64,000 nt of DNA from AP-15 sp963846635 (GTDB lineage: Bacteria; Pseudomonadota; Alphaproteobacteria; ATCC43930; CGMCC-115725), in NCBI GenBank assembly GCA_963846635.1, contig CAWJXM010000035.1, forward strand, positions 1-64,000. The letters run 5' to 3'. Within the stretch, counting starts at the first letter, position 1. Every line of letters begins with the position of its first letter. The notes under the pieces were generated by a model. The model did not search any database. It saw only the letters and a program-made list of their open reading frames with translations, and was not told the origin of the DNA. Position numbers and translations under genes: made by a program. Shown here one piece after another: positions 1 through 8,919 of this stretch.

Positions 1-725
1 CGGGTGGGGATCGCCACAAGCCGAGGGCGGGGTCCTCGATCACGCTCGAATATCGTCTTGGCAAAGCCGAACCAGCTCGTGCTCGGGGCGCCGGCGAAAT
101 GATAAATGCCCCAGGCGTGGAACCCGGGTTGGCGACAGATCTCGGACATCGCGATCACGGCGTCGGCAATATCGCGCGCCTCGGTCGGACCGCCCTGTTG
201 ATCCGCGACGACGCGCAGCTCGCTGCGCTCACGCCCGAGACGCAGCATCGTCTTGACGAAATTGGCACCATGGACCCCGAATACCCATGAGACGCGCAGC
301 ACCAGATGGCCAGGATTGGCCGCGGCGACGGCGGCGTCACCCGCGGCCTTTGAAGCGCCGTAGACATTTACCGGCGCGCTCGGCTCGTCTTCGCGGTGCG
401 GTGCGGCAGTCGAGCCCGAGTAAACATAGTCGGTCGAGAGGTGAATAATCGGCAGCTCTCGCTGCGCGGCGGCTCGGGCTACGATTCCGGCTCCCTCCGC
501 ATTCACCGCAAAAGCGCGTTCGCGCTCGCTCTCGGCGCGATCGACGGCGGTGTATGCCGCACAATTGACGACCGAGGACAGGGCCGGGTCGGAGACAGCG
601 CGCACGACGCTGGCCGGGTCGCAGATGTCGCATGCTGCGTGGTCGTAGCCCGTCCCTGCGCTGCCGATGCGTTCGACCAGCGCGCGTCCGACCTGACCGC
701 CGGCGCCGAAAACAAGCAGGCTCAA
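1..725 (-). CDS. rfbD: dTDP-4-dehydrorhamnose reductase, 3' end cut by the window edge
   Basis: This enzyme reduces dTDP-4-dehydro-L-rhamnose with NADPH, the last step of dTDP-L-rhamnose synthesis for surface polysaccharide. It reads from a TTG at 725 to the window edge, about 241 residues of a family usually near 290-300. A dinucleotide-binding GAGGQVG motif lies at residues 7-13. Further in are STDYVYSG, a YGASK catalytic Tyr/Lys pair and the RVSWVFG segment typical of RfbD. The TTG start overlaps the rfbB stop (TTGA on the minus strand), so the two are translationally coupled. There is no ATG near this position, which is why the start is TTG. The family assignment is firm; the C-terminus is not visible. 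Confidence 0.9.
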   Translation of the reverse strand, partial: MSLLVFGAGGQVGRALVERIGSAGTGYDHAACDICDPASVVRAVSDPALSSVVNCAAYTAVDRAESERERAFAVNAEGAGIVARAAAQRELPIIHLSTDYVYSGSTAAPHREDEPSAPVNVYGASKAAGDAAVAAANPGHLVLRVSWVFGVHGANFVKTMLRLGRERSELRVVADQQGGPTEARDIADAVIAMSEICRQPGFHAWGIYHFAGAPSTSWFGFAKTIFERDRGPRPRLVAIPT

Positions 726-1774
726 GCCGCCTCCGAGGGCCGGCCGAGACGCTGCTGCTGGTAGAAGCGGCTGGCACGGCGGCACCATTCTTGATTGTCG
801 ATGTACCAGTCGACGGTGGCTGCAAGACCCTTGTCGAGGTCTTTGTCGGGTCGCCAGCCCAATTCCCGCTCGATTTTGCTGGGATCGATCGCATAACGCG
901 CATCGTGTCCGGGCCGATCGGTCACATGGGTGATCAAGCGGGCGTGTGGGGCGCCCTTCGGCTCGCGCAGATCGAGCAACCGGCAGAGCCTTCTGACGAG
1001 GTCGATGTTCTGCAATTCGGACCGGGCGCCGACCAGATAGGTTTCGCCAATTCGCCCTTTAGCGACGATCTGGCGCAGGGCCGCGACGTGATCATCGACA
1101 TGCAGCCAGTCCCGGATATTCGAGCCCTGACCGTAGACCGGCAGCGGCTTGCCGGAAAGGCCGTTGAGCACCATCAGCGGGATCAGCTTTTCCGGAAACT
1201 GATAGGGGCCGTAATTGTTCGAGCAATTCGAAACCAGCACCGGCAATCCGTAGGTCCGGTGCCAAGCGCGGGCGAGATGATCGGCGCCGGCCTTACTCGC
1301 CGAATAGGGCGAACTCGGGCTATACCGGCTCTGGTCGGTGAACTGCCCGGTCAAGCCGAGTTCACCATAAACTTCGTCGGTCGAGACCTGCAGAAAGCGG
1401 AATCCGGCTCGGCCCGCGGCGTCGAGCGAGCGCCAGTATCGGAGTGCGACCTCGAGCAAAGTCGCGGTACCGACGATGTTGGTCTCGACGCAGGTGGTGG
1501 GCGCATCGATCGTGCGGTCGACATGGCTCTCGGCAGCGAGATGGTACACCGCTTGCGGACAGTGCTCGGCAAAAGCCGTGGCCATTGCCGCGCGGTCGCA
1601 GATATCGGCGCGGACAAAAACGTGATTTTCGCAAGCCAGCACCGGCGCGAGATTGTCGAGATTGCCGGCATAGGTCAACTTATCGATGGTGACGACGTGC
1701 TCGCCGTCCGCGACGAGCGCGCGCACCAGAGCCGATCCGATAAATCCGGCTCCTCCGGTAACGACAACGGTCAT
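722..1774 (-). CDS. rfbB: dTDP-glucose 4,6-dehydratase
   Basis: This enzyme converts dTDP-glucose to dTDP-4-dehydro-6-deoxyglucose with tightly bound NAD, the first committed step toward dTDP-rhamnose. The protein has 350 residues, normal for the family. The Rossmann motif GGAGFIG is at residues 7-13, the catalytic Thr-Asp-Glu at 132-134, and the YSASK Tyr157/Lys161 pair follows. An upstream ATG would add 52 residues, but the conserved start MTVVVTGGAGF fits 1774. It couples by overlap to rfbD. The genes for RmlA and RmlC are not in view and may lie beyond the left edge. Confidence 0.95.
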   Translation of the reverse strand: MTVVVTGGAGFIGSALVRALVADGEHVVTIDKLTYAGNLDNLAPVLACENHVFVRADICDRAAMATAFAEHCPQAVYHLAAESHVDRTIDAPTTCVETNIVGTATLLEVALRYWRSLDAAGRAGFRFLQVSTDEVYGELGLTGQFTDQSRYSPSSPYSASKAGADHLARAWHRTYGLPVLVSNCSNNYGPYQFPEKLIPLMVLNGLSGKPLPVYGQGSNIRDWLHVDDHVAALRQIVAKGRIGETYLVGARSELQNIDLVRRLCRLLDLREPKGAPHARLITHVTDRPGHDARYAIDPSKIERELGWRPDKDLDKGLAATVDWYIDNQEWCRRASRFYQQQRLGRPSEAA

Positions 1775-2300
1775 CGGCCTCAACCCCCGAAGCATTGGCT
1801 GTATCGTTCGTGATGCCGGCTGGCGTGTTGCTTTGGCGGCGACCGCCCTATTGGCGGCAGGTCGGCCAATATGTCGCAATCCCAGGGTCGTTCCAGCCAA
1901 TGCCGCAGCGATGCGGCGGGTGACGATCATTCTTCACTTTTGAGGTTACCCCAGTGTTCTCGTCGAGAGTGCGGTAGCCAACATTAGAAGCGCGCCCCCC
2001 AAGTAGAACCAGCCAGCTCACTCACTATCGCATCGGCACGACATCCGAAAGGGACGATCGGCATCGGAAGTTGAGCGCAATCGGGTTGACGATCACCGTT
2101 GCACAAAAGCTTTAGCCACCGATTGTCGTTAAAAAAGGTAAAGGTTCAATGAAGGTCAGATTGGGTTGATGATTCAAGGCCTATACCCGGGCCGCTGGCG
2201 GACTTTTTGGCGCCTGCGAGGTCGCAAGCGCAGCCATAAATTGGTGCGCGTGGCGGGCTGGCTCTGGACGAAAGGACGCAGCGGCTGTCATTCTTCGGCC
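1775..2300. other. intergenic region between divergent rfbB and trmO
   Basis: These 526 bases hold no convincing gene. The right half (about 2080-2170) is AT-richer. It contains TTGACG at 2086-2091 followed, 17 bases later, by GCTTTA, a weak candidate promoter pointing toward trmO. Nothing else stands out. Confidence 0.35.
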
Positions 2301-2771
2301 ATGAATCAAACTCTGCCCGAATCGGAAAGCGAGCTCCGCCCCGGCGAGGTGGAAGTAGAGCTGCCCGCGTCGAGCGATGCCGAGATGTTCTTTATCGGCA
2401 CGATCCATACGCCGTGGCGCACGCGCCGCGAATGCCCCAAGCGCGGCAGCCTCGATGGGCCGGTCTGTTCGATCATCGTCGGCGAGCGCTGGCGAGCGGC
2501 GCTGACCGGCCTCGCGGATTACCGCCGCGTGCAGGTGCTCTATTGGATGCATCAGGCGCGGCGCGATCTGGTCCTGCAAACGCCGAACAGCGGTGCGACC
2601 ACCGGCACCTTCGCGCTGCGTTCGCCGGTGCGACCAAACCCGATCGCATCCTCGATCGTCGAGCTCGTCGGGATCGACGGCACGACGTTGCTGGTGCGCG
2701 GGCTCGACTGCCTCGACGGCACGCCGCTGCTCGATCTCAAGCCGGAATACCCCTTGGCCGGCAACGGGTGA
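2301..2771 (+). CDS. trmO: tRNA (N6-threonylcarbamoyladenosine(37)-N6)-methyltransferase TrmO
   Basis: TrmO-family (TsaA/YaeB) proteins use SAM to methylate t6A37 in certain threonine tRNAs. The 156-residue protein has the FIGTIHTPW opening strand (residues 31-39) followed by ECPKRG (44-49), both hallmarks of the beta-barrel TsaA fold. A later LVRGLDCLDGTPLLDLKPE segment matches the conserved C-terminal core. An in-frame ATG 45 codons upstream exists, but the preceding residues are basic and look non-coding, so 2301 is chosen. It is shorter than the E. coli enzyme because it lacks the extra C-terminal domain, as in many alphaproteobacteria. It converges on lipB with a 22-base gap. Confidence 0.85.
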   Translation: MNQTLPESESELRPGEVEVELPASSDAEMFFIGTIHTPWRTRRECPKRGSLDGPVCSIIVGERWRAALTGLADYRRVQVLYWMHQARRDLVLQTPNSGATTGTFALRSPVRPNPIASSIVELVGIDGTTLLVRGLDCLDGTPLLDLKPEYPLAGNG

Positions 2772-2793
2772 GCCGTTCACAGTCGAGGATGGG

Positions 2794-3474
2794 TCATTCT
2801 CGGTTTGCCACGCAGTTGGGGCTCTGGTCAAACACCACGTCGAAAGTCTCTCGTAACGCGGCGTCCACCTCGGCCATCGTCGCGCCTATGCCAAGAGCGG
2901 CGAGCGACGTCACACCGTGCTCGGCAATACCACATGGGACGATGCCGCGGAAATGATCGAGATCGGGATCGATGTTGATCGCTATGCCGTGATAGCTGAC
3001 CCAGCGCCGCACACGCACGCCGATCGCCGCGATTTTGGCCTCGCCGCCGCTGGATCTGACCCAGATCCCGACCCGCCCCTCGCGCCGCTCGCCGGCAACC
3101 CCAAAGCGCGCCAGGGTGCGAATGCCCCATTCTTCGAGCCGGTGGACATAGCAGCGCACATCTTCGCCGCGCCGGGCGAGATCGAGCATCACATAAACGA
3201 CGCGCTGACCGGGTCCGTGATAGGTATAGCGTCCGCCGCGGCCGGCGCGATAAACCGGGAAACGGCCGGGCTCCAGCAGTTCCTCGTCGCGCGCGCTGGT
3301 GCCGGCGGTGTAGAGCGGCGGGTGCTGCAACAGCCAGATCAGTTCGGGTGCAGTGCCGGCGCGGATCGCCGCGACGCGCTGCTCCATCTGCTCGATCGCC
3401 TCGGGATAAGGAATCGCAGCGGCGCTGACCCGCCATTCAACTCTGTCCGAACCCGCTCCTGCCTCAGAATCCAT
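2794..3474 (-). CDS. lipB: octanoyl-[acyl carrier protein]:protein N-octanoyltransferase
   Basis: LipB moves the octanoyl group from acyl carrier protein to lipoyl domains of the 2-oxoacid dehydrogenases and the glycine cleavage system. The 226-residue protein has the signature RGGRYTYHGPGQ at residues 79-90. It also has the catalytic lysine K147 in GGEAKIAAIGV and the catalytic cysteine C181 in RGIVPCGIAEHG. Length and motifs are complete. It lies alone on the minus strand, next to the tRNA-Leu gene on the opposite strand. Confidence 0.95.
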   Translation of the reverse strand: MDSEAGAGSDRVEWRVSAAAIPYPEAIEQMEQRVAAIRAGTAPELIWLLQHPPLYTAGTSARDEELLEPGRFPVYRAGRGGRYTYHGPGQRVVYVMLDLARRGEDVRCYVHRLEEWGIRTLARFGVAGERREGRVGIWVRSSGGEAKIAAIGVRVRRWVSYHGIAINIDPDLDHFRGIVPCGIAEHGVTSLAALGIGATMAEVDAALRETFDVVFDQSPNCVANRE

Positions 3475-3547
3475 GTCGCTTGATATGATAGCTCCGATTT
3501 GCTAGTCACACCGCCTCGCGGGCGAGGTGCGAGACCATCCCTGCCGT

Positions 3548-3634
3548 GCGGTCGTGGCGGAATTGGTAGACGCGCAGCGTTGAGGTCGCTGTGGGGGAAA
3601 CTCCGTGGAAGTTCGAGTCTTCTCGACCGCACCA
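3548..3634 (+). tRNA. tRNA-Leu (anticodon GAG)
   Basis: The 87-base gene folds as a class II tRNA. The acceptor GCGGTCG pairs with CGACCGC, the anticodon stem CAGCG/CGCTG carries loop TTGAGGT with anticodon GAG, and a long variable arm precedes the T arm with TTCGAGT. The 3' ACCA is encoded, so CCA addition is not required. It should read CUU and CUC leucine codons. Confidence 0.95.
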
Positions 3635-3842
3635 ATCTCCCGCGCTGCGACTGGTCCCCATGGAAATTGCGAAAAAGACAGCGTCCGTCCGGCGGCCCAG
3701 CTTTGTGCCCGGTGCCTGAACAGTCGTCGTGCGTAACCTTGACTTTCACCTGACCGACATTGACATTGAGCCGGTGTGCCGGATCCGGTTTGTTTCGAGT
3801 TTGCTGCCCCATATTTTATGGGTTTAACAAGGAAGCGCGGCC

Positions 3843-3929
3843 ATGACATTCGAGCAAGCCGCTATCATCGCCGGCGTCAGCTTTGTCGCCGGCGTATATG
3901 TCGGAGCGCGTTTTTTTGTTTTGGGCTGA
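3843..3929 (+). CDS. 28-residue membrane peptide
   Basis: This small open frame was read directly from the sequence and begins MTFEQAAIIAGVS. It is preceded by AAGGAAG about ten bases upstream, a good ribosome-binding site. The peptide is almost entirely one hydrophobic stretch (roughly residues 6-27) with few charges, consistent with a single membrane-spanning microprotein. It lies 65 bases upstream of rpmJ in the same direction. No family is recognised and no function is claimed; it could be a leader peptide or chance. Confidence 0.4.
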   Translation: MTFEQAAIIAGVSFVAGVYVGARFFVLG

Positions 3930-3994
3930 CCGTGCCAGATATTGGCGGCGCTAGTCGTTCGCAAGACCAGCAACAAAGTTTAGGATAAGTCAGA

Positions 3995-4120
3995 ATGAAG
4001 ATCGTCAACTCACTCAAAACGCTGAAGAAGCGCGACAAGAATTGCCGTATCGTGCGCCGCAAGGGCCGCGTCTATGTGATCAACAAGGCAAATCCGCGCT
4101 ACAAGGCGCGCCAAGGCTGA
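3995..4120 (+). CDS. rpmJ: 50S ribosomal protein bL36
   Basis: This is a 41-residue basic protein of the large ribosomal subunit. It begins MKIVNSLKTLKKRDKNC and ends NKANPRYKARQG, the usual length and pattern of alphaproteobacterial bL36. Only one cysteine is left of the zinc-binding set found in the zinc-ribbon form, so it is the zinc-independent (C-minus) type. The small size and conserved ends make the call firm. It stands outside any ribosomal operon, as is usual in this class. Confidence 0.95.
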   Translation: MKIVNSLKTLKKRDKNCRIVRRKGRVYVINKANPRYKARQG

Positions 4121-4154
4121 GCGCGGTCGCGGTGCCCTCGCGCGGACACCACCG

Positions 4155-5642
4155 ATGAAGATGCCGACCCCCGATGCCGCGGTCTTGCAGCGGCGCGCCG
4201 AAATCATCGCAGCCTTGCGGCAGATCGTGCCGGGCGAGGGGGTCATCGTGTCGGAAGCCGAGCGGCGGGTCTATGAGAGCGATGGGCTGACCGCTTATCG
4301 GCAATTACCAATGGTTGTGGTACTGCCGTCGCGGGTCGACCAGGTTGCCGCGGTCCTCAGCTATTGCAAGGAGATGGGCGTCAAGGTCGTGCCGCGTGGT
4401 GCCGGGACCTCGCTGTCGGGAGGCGCCTTGCCATTGGCCGATGGCGTCCTGCTCGGCATGGCCAAATTCAACCGTATCCTCGAGATCGACTACGATAATC
4501 GCTGTGTCATCGCCCAGCCCGGCGTCACCAATTTGGCGCTATCTCAGGCAGTGGAGCAGGCCGGCTTTTATTACGCCCCCGACCCGTCGAGCCAGATCGC
4601 CTGCACGATCGGCGGCAATGTCGCAGAAAACTCGGGCGGCGTGCATTGCCTGAAGTATGGGCTGACCACCAACAACATCCTCGGCATCGAGATCGTGACC
4701 ATGGATGGCGAGGTGATCCGCCTCGGCGGCAAGCATTTCGATGCCGAGGGTTATGATCTCTTGGGGGTGATGACCGGCTCCGAGGGGTTGCTCGGCGTTG
4801 TCACCGAAGTCACGGTGCGCATCCTGCCTAAGCCCACCGCGGCCCGCGCGATGCTGATCGGGTTTTCCAAGACCGAGGACGCCGGCGAGTGCGTTGCTGC
4901 GGTGATCGGCGCCGGCATCATTCCGGGCGGCATGGAGATGATGGACCGGCCCGCGATCCATGCCGCCGAGGCGTTTGTCGGGGTCGGTTATCCGCTCGAT
5001 GTCGAGGCATTGCTGATCGTCGAGCTCGATGGACCGCCGGCCGAAATCGATCACCTGACCGGCAAGGTCGAGAGGATCGCGCGCGATCACCACGCAGCGG
5101 CGATCCGCATCAGCCGCGACGACGCCGAGCGATTGGCGTTCTGGTCGGGGCGCAAGGCGGCGTTTCCGGCGGTCGGCCGCATCTCGCCTGATTATTATTG
5201 CATGGATGGGACGATCCCGCGCGGGCGCTTGGCGCAGGTGTTGAGCCGGATGCGTGATCTGTCAGAGAAATACGGGCTTGGCGTCGCCAACGTGTTTCAC
5301 GCCGGTGACGGCAATTTGCACCCGCTGATTCTGTACGATGCCAACAAGCCCGGCGAAATCGAGCGGGCCGAGGCGTTCGGCTCTGACATCCTGCGGCTTT
5401 GTGTCGAGGTCGGCGGGGTCCTGACCGGCGAGCACGGCGTCGGGGTCGAAAAGCGCGACCTGATGGGGACGATGTTTGACGAGACCGACCTCGCCCATCA
5501 GGAGCGCCTCAAATGCGCGTTCGATCCGGACGGGCTGTTAAATCCGGGCAAGGTCTTCCCGCAGCTCCATCGCTGCGCCGAGCTCGGCCGTCTGCACGTG
5601 CATTCGGGCCGCTTGCCGTTCCCCGACCTGCCTCGGTTCTAA
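4155..5642 (+). CDS. glcD: glycolate oxidase subunit GlcD (FAD-linked)
   Basis: GlcD is the FAD-binding catalytic subunit of glycolate oxidase, oxidising glycolate to glyoxylate with electrons passing to the respiratory chain. The 495-residue protein has the PCMH-type FAD site RGAGTSLSGG at residues 81-90, GGNVAENSGG further in, and the C-terminal FAD-oxidase motifs FHAGDGNLHP and LTGEHGVG. It opens a same-strand glcD-glcE-glcF series. The C-terminal tail of about 20 residues after the usual NPGKVFP is slightly longer than average. Substrate is inferred from the adjacent glcE and glcF; D-lactate remains possible for the family in general. Confidence 0.93.
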   Translation: MKMPTPDAAVLQRRAEIIAALRQIVPGEGVIVSEAERRVYESDGLTAYRQLPMVVVLPSRVDQVAAVLSYCKEMGVKVVPRGAGTSLSGGALPLADGVLLGMAKFNRILEIDYDNRCVIAQPGVTNLALSQAVEQAGFYYAPDPSSQIACTIGGNVAENSGGVHCLKYGLTTNNILGIEIVTMDGEVIRLGGKHFDAEGYDLLGVMTGSEGLLGVVTEVTVRILPKPTAARAMLIGFSKTEDAGECVAAVIGAGIIPGGMEMMDRPAIHAAEAFVGVGYPLDVEALLIVELDGPPAEIDHLTGKVERIARDHHAAAIRISRDDAERLAFWSGRKAAFPAVGRISPDYYCMDGTIPRGRLAQVLSRMRDLSEKYGLGVANVFHAGDGNLHPLILYDANKPGEIERAEAFGSDILRLCVEVGGVLTGEHGVGVEKRDLMGTMFDETDLAHQERLKCAFDPDGLLNPGKVFPQLHRCAELGRLHVHSGRLPFPDLPRF

Positions 5643-5643
5643 G

Positions 5644-5662
5644 GTCGGCTGCGTCAGCCGAC
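5644..5662 (+). terminator. short perfect hairpin after glcD
   Basis: An 8-base stem, GTCGGCTG with CAGCCGAC, encloses a three-base loop and sits two bases after the glcD stop. No U-run follows, so it is more likely an attenuating or mRNA-stabilising hairpin between glcD and glcE than a full terminator. A second weaker stem (GCCCGA/TCGGGC) lies at 5682-5707. Confidence 0.4.
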
Positions 5663-5724
5663 ACGATCGTATCCGAGGCCTGCCCGACATTGCTTCGCCG
5701 ATCGGGCGATGACATCGTGCGGGG

Positions 5725-6933
5725 ATGACACGGTTTTCTCCCGCCGATCTAAAGGAATTGCGCGACGCGGTCGGCGAAGCGCTTGCTGCCGATGAGCCGC
5801 TCGAACTGGTCGCGGGTGGGTCGAAGCGCAGGCTGGGGCGGCCAATGCAGACGCCGCGCACACTCGATCTATCGCGGCTTTCGGGGGTTCGCAGCTACGA
5901 GCCGAGCGAACTGGTGTTGACCGCCGCTGCTGCAACCCCACTCGACGAGATCCAAGAGCTCCTGGCGGAGAACGGGCAGATGTTGGCATTTGAGCCGCCG
6001 GAGTGGCGCTCGCTCTTCGGCTCGCCCTTGGCGCGGCCGACGCTTGGGGGCGTGCTTGCATGCAATCTTTCCGGACCGCGGCGGATCAAGGCGGGAGCCG
6101 CGCGTGATCATTTTCTCGGCTTTCGCGCGGTCAGCGGCCGCGGCGAGATCTTCAAATCGGGTGGCCGAGTGGTCAAAAATGTGACCGGCTACGATCTATC
6201 GAAGCTGATGGCGGGTTCATATGGAACGCTCGCGGCGCTCGAAGAGGTGACCGTCAAAGTGCTGCCGAAGCCCGAACATGTCGCCACCGTGGTGCTGTGC
6301 GGGCTCGATCCCGCCGCAGCGGCTCAGGCGATGAGCCGAGCGCTTGCCCTGCCGCACGAGGTTTCCGCGGCAGCTTATTTGCCGGCGGGCTCGGTTCCGG
6401 CAGCGATGGTGGGCATCGCGGCATTGCGCCTCGAAGGACCGGCACCCTCGGTCGCGTTCCGACGCAAACGGCTGATTTCCGAATTGCCCAGCGAATACGA
6501 GTTGACCGTGCTCGAAGACCAAGCATCCGCCGTGTTATGGCGCGCGGTCCGCGAGGTCGAACCACTCGCCGGACTTACCGAGCGGGTGCTGTGGCGGGTA
6601 TCGGTGGCCCCCGCGCGGGGCGCCGAATTTGGCGAGGCGATCGCACACAGCCTCGATGCGGTATGGTATCTCGATTGGGGCGGTGGGCTCGTCTGGGTGG
6701 CGGTTGCCAGCGCCGAAGATGGCGGGGCGGCGGTGATCCGGGACGCCATTCGCGGTCCGGATGGGCACGGCACCGGACACGCGACCCTGATTCGGGGATC
6801 GGCAGCCTTGCGCAGCACGGTGGCAGTGTTCGAACCGCAGACGCCGAGCCTCGCCGCCCTTGCCGCCCGCGTCAAAGACGCGTTCGACCCGCACCATATC
6901 CTGAACCCCGGGCGCATGGCCGAGCGGAGCTGA
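5725..6933 (+). CDS. glcE: glycolate oxidase subunit GlcE (FAD-binding)
   Basis: GlcE is the second FAD-binding subunit, required for glycolate oxidase activity. The 402-residue protein carries the VAGGSKRRLGRP nucleotide-binding segment near residues 29-40. In the middle is GGRVVKNVTGYDLSKL, the characteristic GlcE motif, and it ends FDPHHILNPGRMAE. It is shorter than GlcD and lacks the GDGNLHP motif, as expected. It lies 82 bases after glcD, the gap holding hairpins, and directly precedes glcF. Confidence 0.92.
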   Translation: MTRFSPADLKELRDAVGEALAADEPLELVAGGSKRRLGRPMQTPRTLDLSRLSGVRSYEPSELVLTAAAATPLDEIQELLAENGQMLAFEPPEWRSLFGSPLARPTLGGVLACNLSGPRRIKAGAARDHFLGFRAVSGRGEIFKSGGRVVKNVTGYDLSKLMAGSYGTLAALEEVTVKVLPKPEHVATVVLCGLDPAAAAQAMSRALALPHEVSAAAYLPAGSVPAAMVGIAALRLEGPAPSVAFRRKRLISELPSEYELTVLEDQASAVLWRAVREVEPLAGLTERVLWRVSVAPARGAEFGEAIAHSLDAVWYLDWGGGLVWVAVASAEDGGAAVIRDAIRGPDGHGTGHATLIRGSAALRSTVAVFEPQTPSLAALAARVKDAFDPHHILNPGRMAERS

Positions 6934-6937
6934 TCCG

Positions 6938-8386
6938 TTGCGAACCGATTTCACCGCTGAACAGCTCAACGATCCCGATACCGCGGAATCGGAAAAGATC
7001 CTGCGCAAGTGCACCCATTGCGGGTTCTGCACCGCGACCTGTCCGACTTATGTGCTGCTTGGCGACGAACTCGACAGCCCGCGCGGCCGCATCTACTTGA
7101 TTAAGGACATGCTGGCGCGCGGCGAGTCACCGAGCGCGGATACCGTCAAGCATATCGACCGCTGTCTGTCCTGCCTCGCCTGCGTGACGACCTGCCCGTC
7201 GGGCGTCAATTACATGCATCTCATCGATCATGCCCGCCGCTGGATCGAGGAGAAATATCGACGGCCCCCGACAGAGCGGGCGTTGCGGCGGTTGCTCGGC
7301 ATCGTGCTGCCACGGCCGGGGCTGTTCCGCTTGGCATTGCTCAGCGCCAACCTCGCCCGAGCGTTCACGCGATTGCTGCCGCGCCGCTTGGCGCCGATGC
7401 TGGCGCTGACCCCGGCCTCGGTCCCACCCCCTTCGACGACCGATCGAGCGCGCGTCTTTGCAGCTGAGGGCGAGCGGCGGATGCGGGTGGCATTGCTGCC
7501 CGGCTGCGCCCAGCGGGTGTTGGCGCCCGAGATCAATGAGGCAACGATCCGGCTATTAACCCGCCTCAGCTGCGAGGTCGTTGTCGTCTCGGGTAGCGGA
7601 TGCTGTGGTTCATTAAACCACCATCTTGGCCAGGAAACGGTCGCGCTCGCTTTCGCTCGCAACAATATCGATGCCTGGGAACGCGAACGGCTTGCCGGCG
7701 GCATCGACGCGATCGCAATCAACGCATCGGGCTGCGGAACAACCGTTAAGGATTACGCCTTTATGCTGCGCGAGGATCCGGCCTATGCCGAAAAGGCGGC
7801 ACGGATCGCGGCGCTGGCGCGCGATGTGACCGAAATTGTCGAAGCTCTCGGCCTGCCCAAACCGTCCCAAAGCGCGGGGCACCGGCTGCGCGTCGCCTAT
7901 CACTCGGCTTGTTCGATGCAGCACGGCCAGCGTCTCCATCGCTTGCCGCAAGTGCTGTTAAATGCTGTCGGGTTTGAGACGGTCGAGGTGCCGGAAGGGC
8001 ATATCTGCTGCGGGTCGGCCGGCACCTATAATCTGTTGCAGCCGGAGATTGCGGACAAATTGCGCGAGCGCAAGCTCGCCAATATCGCCAAGACCGATCC
8101 TGACCTCGTCGCCACCGGCAATATCGGCTGCATCACCCAGCTCGCATCACGCAGCCCCGTGCCGGTCGTGCACACCGTCGAGCTTCTCGACTGGGCAACA
8201 GGCGGCCCCGAGCCGGTCGCGCGGCGCCGCTATGCGGCCCAGCGCCGCGCAACCGCCGGAATCAGCAACGACAAGCCGAGTGCCGAAGCCCCGATCGCTG
8301 TCGGCGTAAACCAACCGGCACCGCCCGAGGCAAGCTGCTCACCGGCCGCACCGAGATCGACGCACGCGATCGTCATCGGCAGCTGA
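6938..8386 (+). CDS. glcF: glycolate oxidase iron-sulfur subunit GlcF, with C-terminal extension
   Basis: GlcF carries electrons from the flavin subunits to quinone. Two ferredoxin-type CxxCxxCxxxCP clusters lie at residues 25-36 (CTHCGFCTATCP) and 76-87 (CLSCLACVTTCP). They are followed by two CCG domains, GSGCCGSLNHH and HICCGSAGTYNL. The start is a TTG five bases after the glcE stop region. The usual protein ends soon after VELLDWATGGPEP. Here the frame runs on for about 50 more residues of low-complexity sequence that lie antisense to the end of the convergent TVP38-type gene. Loss of the original stop is the simplest explanation. Confidence 0.92.
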   Translation: MRTDFTAEQLNDPDTAESEKILRKCTHCGFCTATCPTYVLLGDELDSPRGRIYLIKDMLARGESPSADTVKHIDRCLSCLACVTTCPSGVNYMHLIDHARRWIEEKYRRPPTERALRRLLGIVLPRPGLFRLALLSANLARAFTRLLPRRLAPMLALTPASVPPPSTTDRARVFAAEGERRMRVALLPGCAQRVLAPEINEATIRLLTRLSCEVVVVSGSGCCGSLNHHLGQETVALAFARNNIDAWERERLAGGIDAIAINASGCGTTVKDYAFMLREDPAYAEKAARIAALARDVTEIVEALGLPKPSQSAGHRLRVAYHSACSMQHGQRLHRLPQVLLNAVGFETVEVPEGHICCGSAGTYNLLQPEIADKLRERKLANIAKTDPDLVATGNIGCITQLASRSPVPVVHTVELLDWATGGPEPVARRRYAAQRRATAGISNDKPSAEAPIAVGVNQPAPPEASCSPAAPRSTHAIVIGS

Positions 8387-8919
8387 CCGACAAACGAACC
8401 CAAAGCATAGGGTCCGAGCCGTATCGGCGTCAGCCCCAAGCCATAATTGGCGGCGCTGTGCGGGATCAGAGGGATCAGCCGCAACACTGCAACGGCGCGC
8501 CAGCCGCGACGCTGGATTTGATCGAGCAGCGGCCCAATGCAAGCGTATTGGTTGAGGTCGATCAAACCAGAATTGACGTATCGGGCGAGGCAAAACCCGG
8601 CGACCGCTCCCAAAACGCTGCCGATTGCCGCCCAAACGACACCCCAGGTCGTGCCGAACACCAGCCCCGCCGCGATTGCCAGGGCGGTCCGCGGAACAAA
8701 GAGGAGACTTGAGACGATGTGCAGGCCGAGGAATGCGAGCGGTGCAGCCGGATAAGCCCCGATTGCGGCACTGATCAACAGCGGGTCGAGCCCTGCCGCC
8801 CAATGCAACATCGAGGCCGTTGCTGCGACCAGCAGGATTAGCAAGGCAACTCGCGCGGCCCGATTGCGGCCGCGACCTGTCACAGCGATTCCCGCCCTAG
8901 CCCGGTTTTTGTTGATCAT
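8230..8919 (-). CDS. TVP38/TMEM64 (DedA-like) membrane protein
   Basis: This 229-residue integral membrane protein of the VTT domain family has several hydrophobic spans. It also has the family's central motif pattern FVPRTALAIAAGLVFG, then GAVAGFCLARY and, toward the C-terminus, RLIPLIPHSAANYGLG. VTT-domain proteins are linked to lipid scrambling and transport of undecaprenyl phosphate or phosphatidylethanolamine, but this member's substrate is unknown. The ATG at 8919 overlaps the stop of the upstream glycosyltransferase (ATGA), which decides the start. Its 3' end overlaps glcF by 157 bases on the opposite strand. Confidence 0.85.
   Translation of the reverse strand: MINKNRARAGIAVTGRGRNRAARVALLILLVAATASMLHWAAGLDPLLISAAIGAYPAAPLAFLGLHIVSSLLFVPRTALAIAAGLVFGTTWGVVWAAIGSVLGAVAGFCLARYVNSGLIDLNQYACIGPLLDQIQRRGWRAVAVLRLIPLIPHSAANYGLGLTPIRLGPYALGSFVGQLPMTIACVDLGAAGEQLASGGAGWFTPTAIGASALGLSLLIPAVARRWAA

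Noticed and set aside
632..1813. Long plus-strand open frame (393 codons) opposite rfbB and rfbD
   Set aside because: It is the antisense shadow of two well-conserved genes in GC-rich DNA and has no recognisable motifs.
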